A DNA stretch of 64,000 nt from Thermodesulfovibrionales bacterium (GCA_020062545.1 JAGUWD010000020.1:62001-126000); one strand, 5' to 3'; shown: positions 48,609 through 58,623, counted from the stretch's first letter. The notes: generated by a model from the sequence alone, not told the origin. Made by a program: numbers and translations.

Positions 48609-50470
48609 AGAGAGCTTAAGGCCTCCTTTATCTTGTCTCTCACATCAGGATTGGGATGCTCTTCGTGAACAACCAATGCCTCGTATGCCTCCCTTCCGCC
48701 TATTTCACTGATTGCATCGATGGCAGACATGACAACAGGGATAAATTCATCGTGGAGCATTGTGCCTATCATGCTTATGGCCTTTCCCTTATCGCACGAG
48801 AAGGCTATTGCCTTAATGGTATAAAATCGCACCCACGGGTCGTCATCCTGCAGGGCATTGAACAATTCGGCAGAGCAATACCGCGCCTCGCCGAGGCCTA
48901 CCACAGCAGCCTTCCTTATATCCGGATCGCTGTCTCCCAAAAACCAAATAAGTCTGGATACCGCCTTATCAGTACCAATGCGTCCAAGCCCGTATATTGC
49001 AGCTATCTTCACTTTCTTATTCGGGTCATCTGCCAATCTTAAAAGAATATCCACATCGGATACAGTCTTCGCTATTATCTCTCGGACATTGTCGCGGTAC
49101 TTTGGCATATCAGACAAAAAGGCATCCGCATCTATCTTTATAAGTGATTCAACAATCTTTTCGATAACATCATAATACTTCTCCACCTCTAATAGATCCA
49201 TCAAAGCTTTAAATGCGTCCTTTGCCTGAATATTGCCGAGGGCCTCTATGGCAGAGCGTCTGACATGGGCATCCACATCCTTCAGGGATACTTCGAGGAG
49301 GTGTCCTGTGGATCTCATCTCTCCTATTTCACCGAGGGCCTCGGCAGATGCCCTTCTTAAGTCCCTCCGCATGTCATCGAGATAATCGACCAGCTTTGAG
49401 ACAGCCTTTTTACTTCTAATAGTGCCCAGTATTTCTATGGCAAAAGACTTGCCCCTGTATTTCATGCCAGGTGATTCGAGCAGATTCAATAATTCATCCT
49501 CCGAGTCCATAGAACTGATAGCATCCCTCAATAATACAATCCTCTCTTCGCTTTCAGGCAACGATGGGTCTAAAGAACCTGCAATATCTACCAGCACAGG
49601 CACTGCCTCACGGCAGTTTAAGGAAACAATACCCTTCAGGGCTATCTCCTTTTCCTCCCAGTCGCCATCCTTGAGCATTTTTATAAGATGTCCCGACAGG
49701 TCGGCCATTTCGGGGGTAATCCCTATCTGGATAAGGCTCTTTATAACCGCACTCCCTTCATCAACAGACGCCTTTGGCAGATATGCAATTAAAGCATCTA
49801 CTGCCTTTTCAGAGCCTATCTTTCCCAGTGTTTCAATTGCAGCAAAACAGACTGCTTCAGACGAACTACCAAGGAGTGAGCCTATATCCTCCACAGCCTC
49901 TACAGCTTTGAGTTCTCCGAGTGCGTCGAGTGCAGAAAAACAGACCCACTCTTCATCCTTAAGCGCCTTTATCAATTCCGGAATAGAATCCCTGTATCCC
50001 AGCAAACCGAGACTCTTTGCAGCAGCAGCCCTTACATTTGCGTTAGGGTCTTTGAGGAGCGGCATAATCATTGACGGCTCGACTCCTTTCTTTATGTCTC
50101 CCATAAGGTCGATGGCAAACTTCCTGATATCATCGTCCTTATCCTTTAAGAGTGGATAGAGGAGCGGCACAGCTACTCCGTTAAGTGCAGTGAGAATGAT
50201 TAAAGCTGTATTTCTAAGATAGGAATCTTCCCTTAACAGCGGCAACACCATATAACCAACAACTTCGCCTGAATAGCTGTCTCTCGTCCCTATGGCAATA
50301 AGGGAGCGCATTGAGGCGTCCTGAACCCCTGCATTCTCATCGCTCAGCGCCTTAATAAGCGGATATACCGCCCTCTCGTCCCCTTCCGATAGATCTTCGG
50401 CGACCCTCCTTCTAACAGAAGGGTCTTTATCACCAAGCTTCTGGATCAGTTTTTTAATGTTTTTGATCAT
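48605..50470 (-). CDS. HEAT-repeat protein linked to CheR
   Basis: Many ~31-aa repeats such as DPNANVRAAAAKSLGLLGYRDSIPELIKALKDEEWVCFSALDALGEL; ATGA overlap with cheR. Confidence 0.9.
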   Translation of the reverse strand: MIKNIKKLIQKLGDKDPSVRRRVAEDLSEGDERAVYPLIKALSDENAGVQDASMRSLIAIGTRDSYSGEVVGYMVLPLLREDSYLRNTALIILTALNGVAVPLLYPLLKDKDDDIRKFAIDLMGDIKKGVEPSMIMPLLKDPNANVRAAAAKSLGLLGYRDSIPELIKALKDEEWVCFSALDALGELKAVEAVEDIGSLLGSSSEAVCFAAIETLGKIGSEKAVDALIAYLPKASVDEGSAVIKSLIQIGITPEMADLSGHLIKMLKDGDWEEKEIALKGIVSLNCREAVPVLVDIAGSLDPSLPESEERIVLLRDAISSMDSEDELLNLLESPGMKYRGKSFAIEILGTIRSKKAVSKLVDYLDDMRRDLRRASAEALGEIGEMRSTGHLLEVSLKDVDAHVRRSAIEALGNIQAKDAFKALMDLLEVEKYYDVIEKIVESLIKIDADAFLSDMPKYRDNVREIIAKTVSDVDILLRLADDPNKKVKIAAIYGLGRIGTDKAVSRLIWFLGDSDPDIRKAAVVGLGEARYCSAELFNALQDDDPWVRFYTIKAIAFSCDKGKAISMIGTMLHDEFIPVVMSAIDAISEIGGREAYEALVVHEEHPNPDVRDKIKEALSSL

Positions 50471-50526
50471 TAATTACCCCCCAAAACAAGTTACAAATTA
50501 TACCATAATCAGTAGCCAAACTTTTA

Positions 50527-50699
50527 AATGTATGCAGGGTGTGCTGAAAAGGACTTTACACTTTGTAATATTTAGACTGCATTGTCTTGAATTAGTCATC
50601 TACTACATTGCTCACTATTAGGATAAGGTGTCAGTTGTCTCTGATATACACAGAGAACAACACTTTGTAAAGGCATTTTCAGCATGCCCTGCATACATT
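50527..50699. repeat. Intergenic inverted-repeat element, family copy F
   Basis: AATGTATGCAGGGtgTGCTGAAAAgGaCTTTACA pairs with TGTAAAGgCaTTTTCAGCATGCCCTGCATACATT. Confidence 0.88.
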
Positions 50700-50716
50700 G
50701 TTACGGATATGGCCAA

Positions 50717-51463
50717 CTAACACCCATTCTTAAAATGTTCCATCCTGTTTTTCAGTTTAACGAGGACCTTACCGTGCAGTTGACAGACCCTCGACTCGCT
50801 AATATCCAGAACCCTGCCTATTTCCTTCATTGTAAGTTCTTCAAAATAATAAAGTGTTATTACAAGCCTCTCTTTCTCGGGAAGTTCGTCTATGGCACTA
50901 CCGAGAGCAGACCTCAACTCCTTTAGATTTAACTCATACAGCATGTCCTTCTCATCCTCTTTTGATATACATTCGAGAATATCGAGGGATTCGCCATCCT
51001 TGCTTACTCCTAAGTCCTCCAGACTTATCATGTTCATGGTATTGGCTATGGATAAGGTCTTGTAGAGTTCGTCGATGGTTATGTTCAGCTTTTCCGCCAC
51101 CTCTTCATCCGTGGCAATCCGGTTAAAGCTCTTTTCGAGTTCGGAATAGGCTTTTCTAACCTCTTCCAGCTTCTTCCGTGCATCTTTCGATGCCCACTGC
51201 ATGGAGCGGATCTCATCGATTATGGCGCCCCTTATTCTAAAGTCTGCAAAGGTGCTGAGCGTTGCATTCATGGAGGGGTCATATCTTTCTATTGCCTCTA
51301 AAAGTCCTACTATTCCTGCTGATACTAAATCTTCGATGCTTAATTCTGAAGGAAGACAAAAGGCATATTTACTTGCATAATATTTTACCCTCGGCAAAAA
51401 CTGTTCGACTATCTTCTCTTTTTGTTTTTCGGATACTTTCTGTTTTTTTGATAGTTTTCCCAT
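50717..51463 (-). CDS. fliA: RNA polymerase sigma-28 factor FliA
   Basis: VKYYASKYAFCLPSELSIEDLVSAGIVGLLEAIERYDPSMNATLSTFADFRIRGAIIDEIRSMQW; LPEKERLVITLYYFEELTMKEIGRVLDISESRVCQLHGK. Confidence 0.95.
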   Translation of the reverse strand: MGKLSKKQKVSEKQKEKIVEQFLPRVKYYASKYAFCLPSELSIEDLVSAGIVGLLEAIERYDPSMNATLSTFADFRIRGAIIDEIRSMQWASKDARKKLEEVRKAYSELEKSFNRIATDEEVAEKLNITIDELYKTLSIANTMNMISLEDLGVSKDGESLDILECISKEDEKDMLYELNLKELRSALGSAIDELPEKERLVITLYYFEELTMKEIGRVLDISESRVCQLHGKVLVKLKNRMEHFKNGC

Positions 51464-51484
51464 TGATTAATTATAACAACTTCC

Positions 51485-52306
51485 TTACCCAACCCTCAGT
51501 GCCTTTTTTAAGAAGAACTGTATATTCCCCTTTACCTCATTGAGTGGATTATCAAGCACCTTCTTTCCTATGGCCGCCAGCCTTTTTGCGAAGTTGCTGT
51601 TAGGATACATTGCTATAAAGCCCTTCTGGGCAATTATCGCATCCTTAACATGCTGATCAAAAGGCAGATATCCGAGATAATCTATCGAGAGGTTTAGAAA
51701 CTTATCAGCAACGATTGCCAGTTTCCTGAAGGTATCGAATGCCTCCTTCTCGGAGCGGGCTGTGTTGACGAGGATCCTGAAATGCCTTTCCTGAAAATCC
51801 CTCGACAAAACCTTTATCAGGGCATATGCATCGGCTATGGATGTTGGCTCTGGAGTTACAACCACTATCGTTTCCTGTGCTGCACTGCAGAAAAATAATA
51901 CATTGTCCGATATGCCTGCACCGGTATCGATCAGGAATACATCAAATGCCATATCAAACTCATCCAGCTCCGAAACAAGCTTTAATCTATGGCTGTCTGT
52001 CAGCTTTGTAAGCTCTCTGATGCCAGAGCTTGCCGGAAGTATCATCATCCCGAGAGGCCCTGTAACGATAATATCCTTTATCCTCTTTTCTCCCAGGAGC
52101 ACGTGCTTGAGATTGTATTTGGGAGCTATGCCGAATAACACATCTATGTTGCTCAGTCCTAAATCGGCATCAAGTACGAGCACCTTCTTATTGAGGCTTG
52201 CGTAAAACAAGGCAAGGTTGGCAACGAAATTTGTTTTTCCAACACCGCCCTTTCCGCTTGAGACAGCAATTATCCGCGGCCCGCTGATATTATTATTAAC
52301 GTTCAT
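51485..52306 (-). CDS. flhG: MinD-like flagellar number regulator FlhG/FleN
   Basis: IAVSSGKGGVGKTNFVANLALFYASLNKKVLVLDADLGLSNIDVLFGI. Confidence 0.92.
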   Translation of the reverse strand: MNVNNNISGPRIIAVSSGKGGVGKTNFVANLALFYASLNKKVLVLDADLGLSNIDVLFGIAPKYNLKHVLLGEKRIKDIIVTGPLGMMILPASSGIRELTKLTDSHRLKLVSELDEFDMAFDVFLIDTGAGISDNVLFFCSAAQETIVVVTPEPTSIADAYALIKVLSRDFQERHFRILVNTARSEKEAFDTFRKLAIVADKFLNLSIDYLGYLPFDQHVKDAIIAQKGFIAMYPNSNFAKRLAAIGKKVLDNPLNEVKGNIQFFLKKALRVG

Positions 52307-53352
52307 TAAACACCTCCGACAATTAGACCTGCAAGAAATTCAGGAGTAGGAATCCTTATGTCATCAGGGACATCCGGACCTGTAGCAACAAGGGATAATG
52401 GACGACTGGTAAGGAGTGAAAGATTATAGAGGCTTCCATACTGTGACGCCATATCCAGCTTTGTAAAACCTATAGAATCGATCATATCGGAATTGCACTT
52501 CTGCCATGCCTTTAGCGCTGCCTGCGTATCCATGGAGGCATCCATAAGAAAGCATTTCTTTACAGGGAACCCCGAAGGAAATATCTCTCTTATATCCTCC
52601 AGTATTTCCTTATACTCATATCCAGGCGTATCAATGAGGATAGGACCTTTGCCCATCTCACGGTATATGATCTTCGGCAGATCACTCACATTTCTTATAA
52701 TCCTCAACGGGCACTTGATCTGTTTTGAAAGCTCCTTCATATATGCCATGGAGCCTATCCTGTTGTCATCGAGGGAGATGAGATTTACCGGTTTCTTTTT
52801 CGATGCAAGCAGGTGAGCCACCTTTGATATAGTCGTGGTTTTGCCGACACCGGGAGGGCCAAGGAATATAAACCCGCTCTCCTCTGCAGGCAGCATACCC
52901 TGTATCTTTAAATCCTTCTTTATAACGCCCTTGAGACTGTCCAGGGAATCCTGCGCCCTTTCGAGCAGGATTATGGCAAACTGTGTATCAACGCCTTGTT
53001 TCACAAGGAGATTGAACAATCCTTTTTTATCCTTTCCGATCCTGAGGGCAGGCACTATTGGCCGCAGTGTTTCTTTTAAGAATCCCATCTCATCCCTTAA
53101 TCCCCTTATCTCTTTCAGTATCTCCTCGACATCTGAAAACCCCGCCTTTGCAGCAGGATTAATATTCACTGCAACATCCTCCATAGAATCGTCTATGGCA
53201 GCAGTGACTTCAACCGCGTCTTTGTTGATGATCCCGAAGGGACCTGTCTTTACAGACTTGCTCGAAAGTATTATTGCGTCTGGTCCGAGCTCCTTCTTCA
53301 CCGTCTCAAGGGCTTCTTTGAAACTACGACCAACGAATTTCTTGATTTTCAT
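52306..53352 (-). CDS. flhF: Flagellar biosynthesis GTPase FlhF
   Basis: MKIKKFVGRSFKEALETVKKELGPDAIILSSKSV; GPPGVGKTTTISKVAH; ILIDTPG. Confidence 0.94.
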   Translation of the reverse strand: MKIKKFVGRSFKEALETVKKELGPDAIILSSKSVKTGPFGIINKDAVEVTAAIDDSMEDVAVNINPAAKAGFSDVEEILKEIRGLRDEMGFLKETLRPIVPALRIGKDKKGLFNLLVKQGVDTQFAIILLERAQDSLDSLKGVIKKDLKIQGMLPAEESGFIFLGPPGVGKTTTISKVAHLLASKKKPVNLISLDDNRIGSMAYMKELSKQIKCPLRIIRNVSDLPKIIYREMGKGPILIDTPGYEYKEILEDIREIFPSGFPVKKCFLMDASMDTQAALKAWQKCNSDMIDSIGFTKLDMASQYGSLYNLSLLTSRPLSLVATGPDVPDDIRIPTPEFLAGLIVGGV

Positions 53353-53365
53353 CCATCTACCCTCC

Positions 53366-53434
53366 GTATTGGCTCATAGCCGATAGCTCATGGATGCCAA
53401 ACAAAATAATTTATTTGCCATGAGTTATAAGCCA
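53366..53434. repeat. Heptad repeat inverted pair (AGCTCAT type) between flhA and flhF
   Basis: ggctcatagccgatagctcatgg ... gccatgagttataagccatgagctattc. Confidence 0.88.
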
Positions 53435-53438
53435 TGAG

Positions 53439-55484
53439 CTATTCTATCTTTACCGTCCCTATCGAATAAACCTTTGTGCCCGGTGCAATTTCACCGTGGG
53501 ATACCACCATGATGCTTCCGGAAACCCGCTCTGTCAGCTTTTTCACAAACCTCCTTATTGCCGGAGAACATAAAAGCACGGGCTGGTATCCCTTCTGCAT
53601 GCCTTCCTCAAAGCTCTTTCGTATGGCCTCAACAACCTTCTCGGTTGTTGCTGGATCAAGGGCGAGATACGAACCCTGCGGCGTTGTTTGCACCGCCTCA
53701 ATGATCGATCTCTCAACCCTCGGGTCAATTAATATTACAGACACGGAACCATCTGGATTCTGCAACTGCCTTGTTATGCCCCGTGCCAATGCCTGCCTCA
53801 CATATTCCGTGAGGATATCCGTATCTTTGGTAACATTCGCATAATCCGACAACGCCTCGAGGATTGTCTGCAGATCCCTTATGCAGACCCTTTCCCTGAG
53901 AAGGTTCTGAAGCACCTTCTGAACAGCACCCAGATTCAAAAGCCCGGGGATAAGGTCTTCAACAACCTTCGGATGCGTTTTTGAAAGATTATCCAGCAGT
54001 TTCTGGACATCCTGCTTGCCGAGGAGTTCATGGGCATAGTTTTTTATCACCTCTGTAAGATGGGTCGTGATAACAGAAGGGACGTCTACAACTGTGTAGC
54101 CGGCAAGCTGCGCCCTTTCCACATCCCTTTCATCTATCCAGAGTGCAGGCAATCCGAATGTAGGGTCTTTGGCCGGTATTCCCTCTATCCCGACCTTCTC
54201 TGTTGCAGGCGAGATAGCGAGATATTTATTGATCATTACCTCCGCAGATGCAACCTCAACGCCTTTTATAAGAAGGGAATACTGCGTTGGCTTTAAAGAC
54301 AGATTATCCTTTATATGTACAGGCGGGACGATAAACCCCATGTCTGTTACCATCTGCTTTCTGATCGCCTTGATCCTCGCCAAAAGCGGGCCTCCTTCTT
54401 CCACAAGTGGGATAAGACCGTAACCTATTTCGAGGGCGAGGGGATCAAGTGGCAGTAGTGACTCAAGGGTCTCCAAAGGCTTCTCTTCTTCTGCAGGGGC
54501 CGGTACGGCCTCTTGTTCCCTTTTAGCTGACTTTCTTAAAAAATATGCGCCTGTCCCCGTAATTGTAGCAAGCATCAGGAACGGGACGTGTGGTAATCCC
54601 GGAATAAGACCGAAAAATGCCAGTATGCCCGCAGCCGTTCCCAATGCCTTTGGGTTTACCAGTAACTGTTTCACCACTTCTGCACCAAGATTGGCTTCTG
54701 TGGCGGCCCGGCTCACTATAATGCCTGCTGCTGTGGATGTAATGAGGGCGGGTATCTGGGCAACAAGTCCGTCGCCGATTGTGAGGATTGTGTAAGTCTT
54801 TGCAGCATCGGCAATGGGCATTCCTTTTTGCAAAACACCGATGAGGAAACCGCCTATTATGTTAATGACCATTATGATTATGGCTGCAATGGCATCACCC
54901 CTGACAAATTTGCTCGCGCCGTCCATGGCTCCGTAGAAATCAGCCTCCCTGCTTATCTCCTGCCTCCGCCTCCTTGCCTCTGTCTCGTCGATAAGACCTG
55001 CATTCAGATCGGCATCGATGCTCATCTGTTTGCCAGGCATTGCATCGAGGGTAAACCTTGCAGAGACCTCGGCGATCCTTCCTGCACCCTTTGTTATAAC
55101 CACAAAATTTATAATGATCAGGATAAAAAATATGACAAAGCCGACCACATAGTTGCCGCCGACAACAAATTCTCCAAAGGACTTTATAACCCTTCCTGCT
55201 GCCTCTGTGCCTATATCCCCCCTCATCAGTATCAGCCTTGTGGCAGCTATGTTCAGGGAGAGTCTGAGCAGCGTTGATATGAGAAGGATCGACGGAAATA
55301 CCGAAAAGTCAAGGGGCTTATAACTGTACGCAGAAACAAGAAGAACCACAACCGACAGGGTGATGCTGAAAGAAAGCGCCAGGTCCAACAATATTGGCGG
55401 CATGGGTATTATCATCAAACCGAGGATTAAGACAATACCAACTGCCAGCACAAGATCACTTTGTCTCAATAATCTATCGAGCAT
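53439..55484 (-). CDS. flhA: Flagellar export protein FlhA
   Basis: MPPILLDLALSFSITLSVVVLLVSAYSYKPLDFSVFPSILLISTLLRLSLNIAATRLIL; SARFTLDAMPGKQMSIDADLNAGLIDETEARRRR. Confidence 0.97.
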   Translation of the reverse strand: MLDRLLRQSDLVLAVGIVLILGLMIIPMPPILLDLALSFSITLSVVVLLVSAYSYKPLDFSVFPSILLISTLLRLSLNIAATRLILMRGDIGTEAAGRVIKSFGEFVVGGNYVVGFVIFFILIIINFVVITKGAGRIAEVSARFTLDAMPGKQMSIDADLNAGLIDETEARRRRQEISREADFYGAMDGASKFVRGDAIAAIIIMVINIIGGFLIGVLQKGMPIADAAKTYTILTIGDGLVAQIPALITSTAAGIIVSRAATEANLGAEVVKQLLVNPKALGTAAGILAFFGLIPGLPHVPFLMLATITGTGAYFLRKSAKREQEAVPAPAEEEKPLETLESLLPLDPLALEIGYGLIPLVEEGGPLLARIKAIRKQMVTDMGFIVPPVHIKDNLSLKPTQYSLLIKGVEVASAEVMINKYLAISPATEKVGIEGIPAKDPTFGLPALWIDERDVERAQLAGYTVVDVPSVITTHLTEVIKNYAHELLGKQDVQKLLDNLSKTHPKVVEDLIPGLLNLGAVQKVLQNLLRERVCIRDLQTILEALSDYANVTKDTDILTEYVRQALARGITRQLQNPDGSVSVILIDPRVERSIIEAVQTTPQGSYLALDPATTEKVVEAIRKSFEEGMQKGYQPVLLCSPAIRRFVKKLTERVSGSIMVVSHGEIAPGTKVYSIGTVKIE

Positions 55485-56544
55485 GGCCTGCCTTTTTGTT
55501 TTTCAGTTTATACACATTCGCAAGTATCGTTGCTACTGCCCTGTACAATGTCTCGGGAATCTCCTGTCCAATGTTCAATTTAAATAAAGTCCTTGCAAGG
55601 GGCTTGTCCTCAAAAACAGTCACACCGCTCTTTACAGCAATTTCCTTTATCTTCTCCGCAACAATGTTTGCTCCCTTCGCAACGATTGTCGGAGCACCCA
55701 TCTTTGAAGAGTCATACTTTAACGCTACAGCAAAATGCGTGGGGTTCGTTATAACCACATCGGCCTTTGGAACCTCCTGCATCATCCTCTTCCGTGCCAT
55801 CTCCCTCTGAAGGCTCTTTATCCGCGCCTTAACGCGGGGATCGCCCTCCACCTCTTTGTACTCTTCCTTCACTTCCTGTTTGGTCATCCTCAAGTTGCGT
55901 TCAAACTGCCATCTCTGGTAGGCAAAATCAGCAACTGCAAAAACAGTCAGGACAACAGCCGAGATAAGTAAAAGCTTTCTTATCTGGTTGAATGAAAAGC
56001 CCATAATTGACTGTATGTCCATATCTACAAGCAGGGGGAGATTTACCAGTTCTTTTTTTATAAGGAGATAAATAATAAAGCCGAGAACAATAACCTTTAA
56101 GACGCCCTTTAAGGTTTCGAAAATTGTATTAAGACTGAAAAATTTCTTTACCCCCTCGAGAGGATTAATCCTGTTAATATCCGGACTCAAAGGAGCAGGC
56201 GAGAGCAAAAAGCCTGTCTGTAAAAAATGCACAATCACGATAGCAAAAAGCATAAGCCCCAGGAAGGGAGCCATCATCAATGCTACATTGACCGTGTCTG
56301 TCTTAAATATATCCATAAAGGAAACCTCGTTCAAAGAAATCTCAAAACCCCTTTTCAGCGATGTCTTCATATATGTAAGCAGAGAGGTGAACATAAAGCC
56401 GCCGAATGAGAGATAGAAAAACACCACCCACAGGGGTATAATCCCTGTAAGCTCCCTGCTCCTCGGTATTTCACCCTTTTCCCGTGCCTTTTGACGCCTT
56501 CGGGGCGTCGCTTGTTCCGTTCGTTCATCAAACTCTTCAGGCAT
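55474..56544 (-). CDS. flhB: Flagellar export protein FlhB
   Basis: DERTEQATPRRRQKAREKGEIPRSRELT; VITNPTHFAVALKYD (NPTH cleavage site). Confidence 0.96.
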   Translation of the reverse strand: MPEEFDERTEQATPRRRQKAREKGEIPRSRELTGIIPLWVVFFYLSFGGFMFTSLLTYMKTSLKRGFEISLNEVSFMDIFKTDTVNVALMMAPFLGLMLFAIVIVHFLQTGFLLSPAPLSPDINRINPLEGVKKFFSLNTIFETLKGVLKVIVLGFIIYLLIKKELVNLPLLVDMDIQSIMGFSFNQIRKLLLISAVVLTVFAVADFAYQRWQFERNLRMTKQEVKEEYKEVEGDPRVKARIKSLQREMARKRMMQEVPKADVVITNPTHFAVALKYDSSKMGAPTIVAKGANIVAEKIKEIAVKSGVTVFEDKPLARTLFKLNIGQEIPETLYRAVATILANVYKLKNKKAGHAR

Positions 56545-56547
56545 CTG

Positions 56548-57285
56548 TTACCTCGTAAAGACCATTATCGCATCCTTTACATTTATAAAGGCCTTTGAAA
56601 CGACCATCAATACAAGTGGCAATGAAAGCGCCATAAAAATAATCCCGATGGTAATAAGCAATGGAAAACTTATAAAGAATATATTGGCCTGTGGCAGCGC
56701 CCTCGAAAGAAAGCCCATTGCAAGATTGATCAATACCTGAACAAGAATGACAGGGGCTGCTATTTTAAAGGCCAGCGGAAACAGAATAGAATTGAGCTTT
56801 ATAATGGAATCGAATATTCCTTTGTACTGGATGCTGCTTATATCAAAGCTGCGCGCAATGCCCTCGATGAAATAATAATGCATATCGAGTATGAAAAAAA
56901 GCCCCATGGAAATAAATGTGTAAAAAAGACTCAAAGGTCCAAGCTGTTCACCAAACATGGGGTTAAAAATAGCAGCCACGCCAATTCCCATCTCTATGCT
57001 CATCCACTGGGCTGCTGTTTCAACAGCTCCGAGGATTATCCTTGCTGTTAAACCTATTGCAGAGCCGATAAAGAATGCCTCAAACACAGACCTCACAGGA
57101 TTGCCGGTCTTTACTTCAACCACAGGCAGAAGAAGAAGCGTCAGTGCAATGGCAAGCCCTGCCCTAACCATTATTGGTGTCATTCTCGCCCCGATAAACG
57201 GAATGAAAGAGAGGATGACAGCAACCCTTATGAATACGGGGATGAACTTTTCAGCATACGTGTTTATAAGGTTATAAAGCTCCAT
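56548..57285 (-). CDS. fliR: Flagellar export protein FliR
   Basis: RVAVILSFIPFIGARMTPIMVRAGLAIALTLLLLPVV; VLIQVLINLAMGFLSRALPQANIFFISFPL-type sequence. Confidence 0.94.
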   Translation of the reverse strand: MELYNLINTYAEKFIPVFIRVAVILSFIPFIGARMTPIMVRAGLAIALTLLLLPVVEVKTGNPVRSVFEAFFIGSAIGLTARIILGAVETAAQWMSIEMGIGVAAIFNPMFGEQLGPLSLFYTFISMGLFFILDMHYYFIEGIARSFDISSIQYKGIFDSIIKLNSILFPLAFKIAAPVILVQVLINLAMGFLSRALPQANIFFISFPLLITIGIIFMALSLPLVLMVVSKAFINVKDAIMVFTR

Positions 57286-57286
57286 C

Positions 57287-57556
57287 TTACCTCACATACA
57301 TTGGTATATTCTCGAATATGCTTCTTGTGAATCCAACCAGCACCTTAACCATCCACGGCAGCGCAACGAGCAGAGTAATGAAAACAGCTATTATCTTCGG
57401 CACAAAGGTCATTGTCATTTCCTGAAGCTGTGTTATTGCCTGGAAAATACTTATCAGCACTCCAACTATAAGGCTGACCAGCAATACGGGCCCGCCGACA
57501 AGCAATATTGTCTCAAATGTCTGCCTCGATATCTGATTTAATAATTCGGTTGTCAT
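57287..57556 (-). CDS. fliQ: Flagellar export protein FliQ
   Basis: MTTELLNQISRQTFETILLVGGPVLLVSLIVGVLISIFQAITQLQEMTMTFVPKI; start set at MTTELL, overlapping fliP stop. Confidence 0.95.
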   Translation of the reverse strand: MTTELLNQISRQTFETILLVGGPVLLVSLIVGVLISIFQAITQLQEMTMTFVPKIIAVFITLLVALPWMVKVLVGFTRSIFENIPMYVR

Positions 57557-58623
57557 TTGAATCCTCCGATAAGCGAGCCTATCAACAAATCCCATCCATC
57601 AACAAGAACGAACAGAAGCAATTTAAAAGGCATGGAGACCATAATAGGGGGGAGCATCATCATACCCATTGAGAGGAGCACACTGGCAACAACCATATCA
57701 ATAACTAAAAAGGGCAGGAATATAAGGAAACCTATCTCAAATGCCTTTTTAAGCTCGCCAATGGCAAAGGCAGGAATAACAACCCTCATCGGCAGATCCA
57801 TGGGTGTTGCAGGCCTTTCAGATTTTGACATCTTTAAAAAAAGCGCAAGATCTTTTTCCCTGGTCTGCTTCAGCATAAATTCCTTCAACGGAACTCCTGC
57901 CCTGTTAAGGGCTTCTTCCGCATTTATCTCCTTTTTTGTATAAGGCTGGTAGGCATCAGCGTAAATCCTGTCCACAACAGGCGACATAACAAAGAGGGTA
58001 ATAAAGAGGGACAGACCGATTATTACCTGTGTGGGAGGAACCTGCGGAGTTCCAAGCGCCTGCCTGAGAAAGGAAAGAACAACAACAATTCTTGTAAAGC
58101 ATGTGGTCATGACAAGGATTGCAGGCAATATAGAGAGCAGTGTAAGGAATAAGAGTAATTCAAGAGGTGTGGTTAAACCAAGGAATCCTCCGGCAGGCGG
58201 AGGAGGCGCCGGTGCAGCAAAAGATAAATCAGGCAACAGGCACGAGGCTATAGGCAATAGGGCAAAGTAAAAAAATTTTCTTTTTATAAAATCTTTTATA
58301 CCGAGTGGCTGGTGGCTGGTAATCGCTGGCTGCTGTTTCATCGCTTCTTCCACATCAGACGGGTTAGGTTTGCTCAGAATGGATATGCTTTCATCAGCAA
58401 TTCCCAGAACAAGGTATTCCTTTAAAACCTTAACAATTGCAACTCCCTTTTTAGGGCCAAAAGGCTGATATTGGACAATCTCGATCAATCCTTTATTGGG
58501 TAAAACCCTCTGTTTCAGAAATCTGAGGAGTAAATACAGACCGCCGAGGACAATCAGCAGTGCAACTGTAACCTTAATTAACTCAAAGCCCAAATTAACC
58601 CTCCATTTTAGCTCATGGCTCAT
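57553..58623 (-). CDS. FliO-FliP continuous ORF (fusion, or FliP with internal start)
   Basis: FliO: VALLIVLGGLYLLLRFLKQRVLPNKGLIEIVQYQPFGPKKGVAIVKVLKEYLVLGIADESI; FliP: ILPAILVMTTCFTRIVVVLSFLRQALGTPQVPPTQVIIGLSLFITLFVMSP. Confidence 0.9.
   Translation of the reverse strand: MSHELKWRVNLGFELIKVTVALLIVLGGLYLLLRFLKQRVLPNKGLIEIVQYQPFGPKKGVAIVKVLKEYLVLGIADESISILSKPNPSDVEEAMKQQPAITSHQPLGIKDFIKRKFFYFALLPIASCLLPDLSFAAPAPPPPAGGFLGLTTPLELLLFLTLLSILPAILVMTTCFTRIVVVLSFLRQALGTPQVPPTQVIIGLSLFITLFVMSPVVDRIYADAYQPYTKKEINAEEALNRAGVPLKEFMLKQTREKDLALFLKMSKSERPATPMDLPMRVVIPAFAIGELKKAFEIGFLIFLPFLVIDMVVASVLLSMGMMMLPPIMVSMPFKLLLFVLVDGWDLLIGSLIGGFK
58236..58340. repeat. Heptad repeat tracts within the fliO-fliP junction
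   Basis: caggcaacaggcacgaggctataggcaataggg and gagtggctggtggctggtaatcgctggctg. Confidence 0.8.
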
